Source: Eggerthellaceae bacterium (GTDB taxonomy: Bacteria; Actinomycetota; Coriobacteriia; Coriobacteriales; Eggerthellaceae). Taken from it: DNA of 7,516 nucleotides. Positions 1 through 5,951 of the stretch are shown here, piece by piece. Positions within the stretch are counted from its first letter, which is position 1. The number at the start of each line of letters is the position of its first letter. The DNA lies in NCBI GenBank assembly GCA_017960005.1, contig JAGCZM010000130.1, positions 1 through 7,516 of the forward strand. The letters run 5' to 3'. The position numbers and the translations under genes were made by a program. The notes beneath the pieces are model-generated. The model did no database searches. It was not told the DNA's origin and saw only the letters and a list, made by a program, of their open reading frames with translations.

Positions 1-536
1 ATGGAACCGTAGCTCATCGCCGAAAACATCACCGGCATGGAAAGATCGATTTGCGGCGGAAGCTCGCATATGATTCTGCCGTTTTTATCGCGGGTGATTT
101 TGTCGGGTTTTTTGCCAAGGGAGACATGTGTTTCCATCGGCTCTCTGAGCGGATCGATGGAGGGGTTGGTCACTTGTGAGGCGTTGATCAAAATTTTGTC
201 CCAATACACGGGTAACGGTTTGGGATTGCCCATGGAAGACAGCAGGACACCGCCGCTTGAGGCCTGTTTGTAGATTTCTTTTATCGTGTTGTTTTGCCAG
301 TTGGCGTTTTCTCGCAAAGCGCAGTTGCTTTTGACGATTTTCAAAGCCCGGGTTGGGCATAACGAAACACAGCGTTGACAATCGACGCACTTCATGTCGT
401 CGCTTATCATTCTTTCGCGTTCCGGGCTATAAGAATGAACGCCGTTTGCGCACTGGCGTTCGCACACCCTACAGGCGATACAGCGGTTTTCGTTGCGGAT
501 TACCTCGAATTCCGGATATATGAAATCCATGCTCAT
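1..536 (-). CDS. gltB: Glutamate synthase, FMN-binding subunit with N-terminal ferredoxin domain (archaeal type; C-terminus outside window)
   Basis: The 178 visible codons encode the start of the synthase subunit of split glutamate synthase, which makes glutamate from 2-oxoglutarate using ammonia released by the glutaminase subunit. Seen: two Cys clusters, CxxCxxCxxxC at residues 19-29 and CxxCxxCxxxCP at 50-60, the pattern of a 2[4Fe-4S] ferredoxin domain. Then come SGGVLLSSMGN (94-104), SQVTNPSIDPLREP (120-133) and MFSAMSYGS (170-178), the entry to the FMN-binding TIM barrel. The frame stays open to the window edge, so the rest of the barrel is missing. The start at 536 is preferred over the in-frame ATG at 530 because GAGGGTG at 550-544 is spaced 7 nt from it and its A is shared with the upstream TGA (TGATG), suggesting translational coupling. 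A family-typical third subunit (GXGXG domain) would be expected outside the window. An electron-donor partner is not visible. Confidence 0.93.
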   Translation of the reverse strand, partial: MSMDFIYPEFEVIRNENRCIACRVCERQCANGVHSYSPERERMISDDMKCVDCQRCVSLCPTRALKIVKSNCALRENANWQNNTIKEIYKQASSGGVLLSSMGNPKPLPVYWDKILINASQVTNPSIDPLREPMETHVSLGKKPDKITRDKNGRIICELPPQIDLSMPVMFSAMSYGS

Positions 537-1630
537 CAGTAAGCACCCTCTTTCACCCGTAGAATCACCGGTTCTCCGCCCGCGGGAGCCCAAATGTTTT
601 CCGCATCCGGCTCCATGGTTCGAATCGCGGCTTCTTCGCTTGCGATGAATACGCGGTCGTCTTTCTCACCGACGACCATCGAGCGCAGTTTCAAACGATC
701 GTTTAAGGCCATGAGGCCTCCGGTGAATCCCAATACGATGGAAAACGGCCCCGTGACAAGCAGACTCGGAAACGTCTTTCTCAAAAACGTGTGTTTTTGT
801 TGTTCGTAGGGATCTTTTTCGCGCTCTATCGTGCTCCAAAACGGCGCGGCAACGACATTCGCCGCTTCGTTTAACGTCAAACCTTTCACGCGCACCAAAT
901 AATCCATGATGTAGGTGATGACTTCGGTATCCGTTTGCAGTGTGCATTTGTACCCGAACATCTCTATCAGGCGTCTGTTGGCATCATACGAAGAGATCTC
1001 ACCGTTGTGGACCACCGAGTAATCGAGTAGGGTAAAGGGGTGTGCGCCGCCCCACCAGCCCGGCGTATTGGTCGGATAACGTCCATGCGCCGTCCAAGAA
1101 TATCCTTCGTATTCTTCCAGGCGGTAAAATACGCCGACATCTTCGGGAAAGCCAACGGCCTTAAACGTGCCCATGTTTTTTCCGCTGGAGAACACATAAG
1201 CGCCTTGCATTTCCGCATTGATTTTCATGACGGCACGTGCGACAAACTCTTTTTCGTCAAGCTGCATGCTTTTGAGCATGGAACCCAAAGGGGCAACGAA
1301 GAAGCGCCAGATGATGGGTTCGTCGGTAATCGCCGGTATGGTTCGGGTGGGAATACGTTCGGAGTGAACGATTTCGAAATATTCTTTCAAATAAGCCTCG
1401 CAGCTTTTTCTTGTCTCTCTCGAGTCGAAAAACAGATGCAAAGCGTAAAAATCTTTATATTCCGGATAAATGCCGTAGGCCGCAAAGCCGCCGCCGAGAC
1501 CGTTTGAGCGTTCATGCATGGGTTTCATGGCATCGACGATCATCTCTCCGGACATCTTCTTTCCGTCTCTGGAAATGACCGCCGCAATCGCACATCCCGA
1601 AGGAATGCGTACCTGTCCTTCTTTCTCCAT
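536..1630 (-). CDS. Glutamate synthase glutaminase subunit (class II glutamine amidotransferase, GltB1-like)
   Basis: This 364-residue protein hydrolyses glutamine and supplies ammonia to the FMN subunit encoded next to it. Seen: the nucleophile candidate Cys13 in IPSGCAIAAVIS, AHGRYPTNT (181-189, Arg184), VVHNGEISSY (206-215, Asn209 and Gly210 for the oxyanion hole) and the TDTE motif (233-236, Asp234). These match the class II (Ntn) amidotransferase active site. The Cys is not at position 2, and there is no Met between residues 1 and 13, so a 12-residue propeptide must be removed to expose an N-terminal nucleophile; this is inferred from the family mechanism. The ATG at 1630 follows AAAGGA (1646-1641), a weakly placed Shine-Dalgarno. 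It is first in its operon, reads away from glnA, and is preceded by its own promoter and a leader terminator. A GlxB-type amidotransferase is the main alternative, but the ferredoxin/FMN synthase neighbour favours glutamate synthase. Confidence 0.92.
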   Translation of the reverse strand: MEKEGQVRIPSGCAIAAVISRDGKKMSGEMIVDAMKPMHERSNGLGGGFAAYGIYPEYKDFYALHLFFDSRETRKSCEAYLKEYFEIVHSERIPTRTIPAITDEPIIWRFFVAPLGSMLKSMQLDEKEFVARAVMKINAEMQGAYVFSSGKNMGTFKAVGFPEDVGVFYRLEEYEGYSWTAHGRYPTNTPGWWGGAHPFTLLDYSVVHNGEISSYDANRRLIEMFGYKCTLQTDTEVITYIMDYLVRVKGLTLNEAANVVAAPFWSTIEREKDPYEQQKHTFLRKTFPSLLVTGPFSIVLGFTGGLMALNDRLKLRSMVVGEKDDRVFIASEEAAIRTMEPDAENIWAPAGGEPVILRVKEGAY

Positions 1631-1640
1631 GGCAACCGGG

Positions 1641-1646
1641 TCCTTT
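1641..1646 (-). promoter_or_regulatory. Ribosome binding site of the glutaminase subunit, abutting the leader terminator
   Basis: AAAGGA on the minus strand lies 10 nt before the ATG at 1630. It starts two bases after the T-run of the leader hairpin, so a transcript ended at the hairpin would lack the ribosome binding site and the whole coding region. Confidence 0.6.
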
Positions 1647-1647
1647 C

Positions 1648-1703
1648 AAAAAAACATAAAGGCGCCCATCGACGTACATGTTTGTACGAGAATGAGCGCC
1701 TTT
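1648..1703 (-). terminator. Leader terminator (attenuator) upstream of the glutaminase subunit gene
   Basis: On the minus strand AAAGGCGCTCAT (1703-1692) pairs with ATGGGCGCCTTT (1669-1658): 12 bp with one U·G. Inside it, CGTAC and GTACG form a second 5-bp stem with the hexaloop AAACAT. Three bases after the outer stem comes a run of seven T (1654-1648). This is the classic intrinsic terminator form. It sits between the likely promoter (1718-1746) and the coding start at 1630, so it is placed to act as a transcription attenuator for the GOGAT operon rather than ending an upstream gene, since no minus-strand gene lies upstream. What would control readthrough is not visible. Confidence 0.8.
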
Positions 1704-1715
1704 GCACATTTGCAA
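1702..1715. promoter_or_regulatory. Inverted repeat at the predicted GOGAT transcription start
   Basis: TTGCA and TGCAA flank CATT to form a perfect 5-bp inverted repeat covering the predicted +1 of the minus-strand promoter. Its place fits a repressor operator, but a short repeat of this kind can occur by chance and no regulator gene is in the window. Confidence 0.3.
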
Positions 1716-1717
1716 GC

Positions 1718-1746
1718 AATCTACGTCATATCCCGTGAAGCGTCAA
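1718..1746 (-). promoter_or_regulatory. Sigma70-type promoter for the GOGAT operon
   Basis: On the minus strand TTGACG (1746-1741) is separated by exactly 17 bp from TAGATT (1723-1718), a good match to the housekeeping -35/-10 pair. Transcription would begin near 1711, giving a leader of about 80 nt that contains the terminator hairpin. Confidence 0.65.
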
Positions 1747-1765
1747 GTGTACATCGGTAAGCTAC

Positions 1766-1792
1766 CTCGCCCGGAAATCATTCCCGTGCGAG
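1766..1792. promoter_or_regulatory. Dyad between the divergent promoters, candidate shared operator
   Basis: CTCGC (1766-1770) is mirrored by GCGAG (1788-1792), and inside them GGAA (1773-1776) is mirrored by TTCC (1781-1784). The two nested dyads share nearly the same centre, 1778.5 to 1779. This lies about 68 bp before the predicted minus-strand start and about 75 bp before the plus-strand start, so one bound protein could act on both transcripts. No match to a known nitrogen-regulator consensus was recognised. Confidence 0.35.
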
Positions 1793-1817
1793 AATGAAAC
1801 GGTCGGCGAAATACTGC

Positions 1818-1846
1818 TTGACAGAGATTTTCGGTAGAAATAATAT
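1818..1846 (+). promoter_or_regulatory. Strong sigma70-type promoter for glnA-amt
   Basis: A perfect TTGACA (1818-1823) is followed after 17 bp by TAATAT (1841-1846), one mismatch from TATAAT. Transcription should start near 1853-1856, giving a leader of roughly 165-170 nt before the glnA ATG. That is long for a simple leader and contains several hairpins. Confidence 0.8.
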
Positions 1847-1855
1847 GCCCTTCGT

Positions 1856-1921
1856 AAAAGGCAAGGGCGTCTTGGAGTGTTATTGCTCCGAGAGGCCTTT
1901 TCTCCTTTTTTAAGAGAAAAG
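1856..1921 (+). promoter_or_regulatory. Overlapping hairpins in the 5' part of the glnA leader
   Basis: AAAAGGC (1856-1862) can pair with GCCTTTT (1895-1901), enclosing a second stem CTTGGAG (1871-1877) with CTCCGAG (1886-1892), closed further by a T·G pair around the hexaloop GTTATT. A competing hairpin CTTTTCTC (1897-1904) with GAGAAAAG (1914-1921) uses most of the same 3' strand and has a run of six T in its loop (1906-1911). The two folds cannot both form fully. With the first fold, the T-run follows the stem by four bases, as in a weak terminator. Confidence 0.5.
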
Positions 1922-1943
1922 CAATACGTATAAAGCACGGATA

Positions 1944-1991
1944 AAAGGCAAAGGCGTCTTTTGTGATTGCACGAAAGACGCCTTTGCCTTT
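1944..1991 (+). promoter_or_regulatory. Long perfect hairpin just before the glnA ribosome binding site
   Basis: Bases 1944-1965 pair with 1970-1991 in a 22-bp stem with a single G·U and the tetraloop ATTG. It ends 18 bases before AGGAGG (2010-2015). The following sequence is U-rich but broken (GTTCGTTTATTCG), so it is a weak terminator at best. It could be an attenuator, a block to exonucleases or an RNase III-type processing site. On the minus strand the flank is also only a short T-run. Confidence 0.75.
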
Positions 1992-2021
1992 GTTCGTTTA
2001 TTCGTAAATAGGAGGCAAATC

Positions 2022-4118
2022 ATGAGTACGGTATCTGATTTTTTCGGAAGTAAGGTATTCGACGACCGCGTCATGCGCGCTTCTCTGTCGGCCGATGTTT
2101 ACGCTTCTTTGAGAAAGACCATCGATGAAGGCAGCGAACTTGATATCGGCGTTGCCAATGCCGTTGCCGAGGCCATGAAAAACTGGGCCGTTTCCAACGG
2201 GGCGACGCATTTCACGCATTGGTTTCAACCGCTCACCGGCATCACTGCCGAAAAACACGACAGTTTTATTTCGTGCTCACCCGACGGCAGCGTCATCATG
2301 GAGTTTTCCGGGAAGGAATTGATCAAAGGGGAGCCGGATGCTTCTTCGTTTCCCTCGGGCGGGCTGCGTGCGACTTTTGAGGCCAGAGGATATACCGCAT
2401 GGGACCCGACCTCATATGCGTTCATAAAAGGAAAGACCCTTTGTATCCCCACGGCGTTTTGCTCTTACGGCGGTCATGCGCTCGATAAAAAGACGCCGCT
2501 TCTTCGTTCGATGGAAGTTTTGAACAAGCAAGCCCTGAGAATTCTGAGATTGTTCGGTAACACGAGCGCAAAACGCGTTGTTTCCTCCGTGGGTCCCGAG
2601 CAAGAGTATTTCTTGATTTCACAGGAGATGTACAACCAACGTCCCGATCTCCGTTTTACCGGCCGTACCTTGTTCGGTGCCAAGCCTCCCAAGGGGCAAG
2701 AGCTCGACGATCATTATTTCGGCGTCATCAAACCGACCGTAGCCGCGTTTATGGAGGATTTAAACGAGGAGCTTTGGAAACTCGGCATTCTTGCAAAAAC
2801 CGAGCACAACGAGGTCGCTCCCGCGCAACATGAGCTTGCTCCGATTTATTCGACGACCAATATCGCGACCGATCATAATCAGTTGACCATGGAAATCATG
2901 CAAAAGATCGCCGCAAAGCACGGCATGGTCTGTTTGCTTCATGAAAAACCTTTTGCCGGCGTCAACGGCAGCGGCAAACATAACAACTGGTCCATATCCA
3001 CCGATACCGGTCAAAATTTGTTGTCTCCCGGCGACACTCCTTATGAAAACGCCCAATTCCTGCTGTTTTTATGTGCCGTTATCAAAGCAGTCGATAATTA
3101 TCAGGACTTGCTGCGCATTTCGGTTGCAACTGCCGGAAACGATCATCGTTTGGGTGCCAATGAAGCTCCGCCTGCCGTCATCTCCATTTTCTTGGGTGAT
3201 GAGCTCAATGCGGTGTTGGAAGCAATCGAGACCGATACGCCTTACAAGGGTACCGAAAAAATGCAAATGAAACTCGGTGTCGATGTTTTACCCAAGTTCA
3301 ACCGCGATACTACGGACCGCAACCGAACCTCTCCGTTTGCCTTTACCGGCAACAAGTTCGAGTTCAGGATGCTCGGCTCTTCCAACAGTATCGCCTGTGC
3401 CAACATCATGTTAAACAGTGCCGTTGCCGAGAGTTTGCGCATCTACGCCGACAGGCTCGAGAAGGCCAAAGATTTCGAGAGTGCGCTGCATGAGATGATA
3501 AAGAAAACCATCAAAGATCATCGGCGAATCATCTTTAACGGAAACGGTTACGATGATGCCTGGATTACCGAGGCCACCGAAAAACGCGGTTTGCTGAACT
3601 ACCGCACGACCGCCGACTGTATGCCCCATCTGCTCGATGGCAAAAATGTCGATATGCTCACCGGGCTCGGTGTATTTACCATAGATGAGCTGCGCTCGCG
3701 TCGCGATATCATGCTCGAAAACTATTGCAAGAGCGTTTTGATCGAAGCCAATACCATGATCAACATGGTGCACAAGCGCATTGCTCCCGCAATCACGAGT
3801 TTCACATCCGATCTTGCCAAGCAAGCCGGAGAAAAGAAATCGCTTAATCCGGATCTTGCATGCGCCTACGAAAACGATCTCGTGGTCAAGCTCTCATCGC
3901 TTACCGACTGCATTGCCGAGCGTACATCCGCATTGGAATGTTCGCTTTTGAAGATTTCGGATGCCAAGGATATCATCGAGGAATCCGAATTGATTCGCGA
4001 TACGGTATTGCCAAAGATGAGCGAACTTCGCATCCCCTGCGATCAGGCGGAGCTTTTGACTGCAAAAAGCTATTGGCCTTTCCCGACCTACGACGACATT
4101 TTGTTCAGCGTGAAGTAA
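2022..4118 (+). CDS. glnA: Glutamine synthetase, type III
   Basis: This protein condenses ammonia with glutamate at the cost of ATP to make glutamine, the entry step of the GS/GOGAT cycle, in the cytoplasm. At 698 residues it has the length of type III enzymes (about 700) rather than type I (about 450). Seen: HWFQPLTG (66-73), the N-terminal type III block PSGGLRATFEARGYTAWDP (111-129), GPEQEYFLI with the metal-binding Glu pair (191-199), AKTEHNEVAPAQHE (258-271), NGSGKHNNWS of the ATP/substrate site (315-324), RLGANEAPPA (376-385) and NRTSPFAFTGNKFEFR (434-449). The C-terminal 230 residues are helical and specific to this type. The start has AGGAGG (2010-2015) with 6-nt spacing. It leads an operon with the ammonium channel 16 bp downstream, and its long structured leader suggests post-initiation control. 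Also called glnN in some genomes. Confidence 0.97.
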   Translation: MSTVSDFFGSKVFDDRVMRASLSADVYASLRKTIDEGSELDIGVANAVAEAMKNWAVSNGATHFTHWFQPLTGITAEKHDSFISCSPDGSVIMEFSGKELIKGEPDASSFPSGGLRATFEARGYTAWDPTSYAFIKGKTLCIPTAFCSYGGHALDKKTPLLRSMEVLNKQALRILRLFGNTSAKRVVSSVGPEQEYFLISQEMYNQRPDLRFTGRTLFGAKPPKGQELDDHYFGVIKPTVAAFMEDLNEELWKLGILAKTEHNEVAPAQHELAPIYSTTNIATDHNQLTMEIMQKIAAKHGMVCLLHEKPFAGVNGSGKHNNWSISTDTGQNLLSPGDTPYENAQFLLFLCAVIKAVDNYQDLLRISVATAGNDHRLGANEAPPAVISIFLGDELNAVLEAIETDTPYKGTEKMQMKLGVDVLPKFNRDTTDRNRTSPFAFTGNKFEFRMLGSSNSIACANIMLNSAVAESLRIYADRLEKAKDFESALHEMIKKTIKDHRRIIFNGNGYDDAWITEATEKRGLLNYRTTADCMPHLLDGKNVDMLTGLGVFTIDELRSRRDIMLENYCKSVLIEANTMINMVHKRIAPAITSFTSDLAKQAGEKKSLNPDLACAYENDLVVKLSSLTDCIAERTSALECSLLKISDAKDIIEESELIRDTVLPKMSELRIPCDQAELLTAKSYWPFPTYDDILFSVK

Positions 4119-4134
4119 GAGGGAGGGCACATAC

Positions 4135-5853
4135 ATGAGTGTTGAGTTTTGGTTTCTGATTGGCGCCGCCCTCGTGTTTTGGATGCAGGCCGGTTTTGCC
4201 ATGGTGGAAACCGGCTTTACCCGGGCAAAGAACGCGGGCAATATCATCATGAAGAACATGGTGCATTTCTGCATCGGTACGGTGGTTTTTTCCGTGCTCG
4301 GTTATACCCTGATGATGGGAGAGGATATCTTCTTCGGTCTTATCGGCAAACCCAATCTTGATTTGTTTACCCATTTCAAAGAATTCATCGCATCGCCCGA
4401 GGAAGGATTTACACAAGCGAGTTATTTCGTATTCAATCTCGTATTTTGCGCAACGACGGCAACGATTGTCTCCGGTGCCATGGCAGAGCGCACGAAATTC
4501 TCCGCTTATTGCGTCTATTCTTCGGTTATGTGTCTGCTTGTTTATCCCATCGAGGCACACTGGATTTGGGGAGGAGGATGGCTTGCGCAATTGGGTTTCC
4601 ATGATTATGCGGGTTCTTGTGCAATTCACATGGTCGGCGGTATTGCCGCATTGATCGGCGCGGCCGTCCTCGGACCCAGAATCGGGAAGTACGTGACCGA
4701 CAAAGATGGCAAGATTGTCAAGATCAACGCCATTCCCGGTCACTCCATTCCTTTGGGTGCTTTGGGTGTTTTTATTCTGTGGCTCGGTTGGTACGGGTTC
4801 AACGGTGCCGCCGCAACGACACCTTCGGAGCTGTCTTCCATTTTCTTGGCAACGACCATAGCGCCCGCTGTGGCAACTTGCACCACTTTGTTGTACACCT
4901 GGCTCAAAAACGGCAAACCGGATGTTTCCATGTGTTTGAACGCCGCTTTGGCCGGTTTGGTCGCGGTTACCGCGGGATGCGATGCCTTTGATGCTTTCGG
5001 TGCCGGTTTGGTCGGTATCGTGGCGGGCATTCTCGTTGTGATCGTGGTTGAGGTTCTCGATTTGAAGTTTCATATCGACGATCCCGTCGGTGCGGTCGGG
5101 GTGCACGCCGCAAACGGTGTTTGGTGTACCATCGCGGTCGGTTTGCTTGCCAACCCCGATGCGCCTGCCGGTATAAACGGTCTTATATATACCGGTGATT
5201 TTTCGCAATTGGGAATACAGATGCTCGGATTTGTCGCGGTAGCCGTTTGGGCTTTTGCAACGATGCTCGGCTTCTTTAGGCTTTTGAAAAAGAAGAATTT
5301 TCTTCGCGTGGAAGCTTCCGAAGAGCTTTCGGGTTTGGATGTCAGCGAGCACGGTTTGCCGAGCGCATATCCCGACTTCATGCCCGCGGTCGATAAGTAT
5401 GCGGAGTTCGGTACGGGTGAGGAGATTATCGCCGTGACCGGCACAACGCCTCCTGCCGAAGCAATCCCCGTTAAACGCGAACCCAGCTTCGACGGTCATA
5501 AGTTCACGAAAGTCGAGATCGTTTTCAACGAAGACAAGCTTTACGCCTTGAAGGATGCCATGTCCAAGCTTGGCATCACCGGCATGACGGTATCTCATGT
5601 GATGGGATACGGCATGCAGAAAGGTCATAAAGAATACTATCGCGGCGTTGCCGTGGAAACGGACTTGCGTCCGAAGGTCCAAGTGGACATCGTGGTTTCG
5701 GCAATACCGGTTCGTGATGTCATCGAGACTGCGAAAAAGGTGCTTTATACCGGTCATATCGGCGATGGAAAGATATTCGTTTACGACGTCGAAAACGTGG
5801 TCAAAGTCCGTACCGGAGAAGAGGGATACGATGCTTTGCAGGATGTCGAATAA
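4135..5853 (+). CDS. amt: Ammonium channel fused to a C-terminal PII (GlnK-like) domain
   Basis: The 572-residue membrane protein joins an ammonium channel to its usual separate regulator. Residues 1-415 are Amt/AmtB: about 11 hydrophobic helices, Asp157 and the twin histidines His165 and His324 (E. coli D160, H168, H318), gate aromatics Phe104 and Phe222, the AMAERTKFSA motif (115-124) and the cytoplasmic tail motif LSGLDVSEHG (398-407). There is no cleavable signal peptide; helix 1 begins at once. A 40-residue linker (about 416-457) leads to a complete PII domain (458-572) with GMQKGHKEYYRG at the T-loop start (493-504), GDGKIFV (543-549) and VRTGEEG (558-564). Relative to E. coli GlnB, Tyr51 is Val507, while Arg47, the residue GlnK inserts into the AmtB pore, is kept as Arg503. 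GGGAGG (4121-4126) precedes the ATG by 8 nt. It is probably cotranscribed with glnA. Confidence 0.96.
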   Translation: MSVEFWFLIGAALVFWMQAGFAMVETGFTRAKNAGNIIMKNMVHFCIGTVVFSVLGYTLMMGEDIFFGLIGKPNLDLFTHFKEFIASPEEGFTQASYFVFNLVFCATTATIVSGAMAERTKFSAYCVYSSVMCLLVYPIEAHWIWGGGWLAQLGFHDYAGSCAIHMVGGIAALIGAAVLGPRIGKYVTDKDGKIVKINAIPGHSIPLGALGVFILWLGWYGFNGAAATTPSELSSIFLATTIAPAVATCTTLLYTWLKNGKPDVSMCLNAALAGLVAVTAGCDAFDAFGAGLVGIVAGILVVIVVEVLDLKFHIDDPVGAVGVHAANGVWCTIAVGLLANPDAPAGINGLIYTGDFSQLGIQMLGFVAVAVWAFATMLGFFRLLKKKNFLRVEASEELSGLDVSEHGLPSAYPDFMPAVDKYAEFGTGEEIIAVTGTTPPAEAIPVKREPSFDGHKFTKVEIVFNEDKLYALKDAMSKLGITGMTVSHVMGYGMQKGHKEYYRGVAVETDLRPKVQVDIVVSAIPVRDVIETAKKVLYTGHIGDGKIFVYDVENVVKVRTGEEGYDALQDVE

Positions 5854-5883
5854 ACGCATATCCGAAGTATGTATGTAAAAACA

Positions 5884-5926
5884 ATCCGCGGCGGAATCGA
5901 TTTTCCGCTGCGGATACGTGCTTTTT
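5884..5926 (+). terminator. Hairpin and T-run between amt and purC
   Basis: ATCCGCGGCGGAA (5884-5896) pairs with TTCCGCTGCGGAT (5903-5915): 13 bp with one G·T and a 6-nt loop. A run of five T (5922-5926) follows after six bases. The long GC-rich stem fits a terminator of the glnA-amt transcript, but the distance to the T-run makes it imperfect, so partial readthrough into purC is plausible. I see no convincing separate promoter for purC in the 98-bp gap. Confidence 0.55.
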
Positions 5927-5951
5927 CGAAAGGATACAAAGGGAGCTTTTG

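Larger units (their letters stand above)
1856..1991 (+). repeat. 18-nt element, two direct copies and one inverted copy, in the glnA leader
   Basis: AAAAGGCAAGGGCGTCTT (1856-1873) recurs at 1943-1960 with a single A/G difference, 87 nt apart. The complement of the second copy lies at 1974-1991. The 3' copy can therefore pair with either upstream copy. The single difference turns an A-U pair into a G·U pair, so pairing potential is kept in both. Confidence 0.8.

Noticed and set aside
1512..1715. Open frame overlapping the GOGAT leader and the start of the glutaminase gene
   Set aside because: Its only early ATG is within a few bases of the predicted transcription start, it has no ribosome binding site, and it runs out of frame into a well-supported gene.
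1658..1715. ANTAR-type dual hexaloop RNA in the GOGAT leader
   Set aside because: Two 6-nt loops beginning with A can be drawn (AAATGT and AAACAT), but neither has the G at loop position 4, and the first stem would extend upstream of the predicted transcription start.
1845..1913. Possible 22-codon leader peptide ahead of glnA
   Set aside because: Its ATG overlaps the -10 box and lies before the predicted transcription start, so it would not be in the mRNA; no Shine-Dalgarno is present.
3411..3824. 137-codon minus-strand frame inside glnA
   Set aside because: Antisense to a conserved part of glutamine synthetase, no ribosome binding site and no recognisable motif.
5949..5951. TTG start for purC one codon upstream
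   Set aside because: The ATG at 5952 is directly adjacent, better spaced from GGGAG and gives the normal N-terminus.
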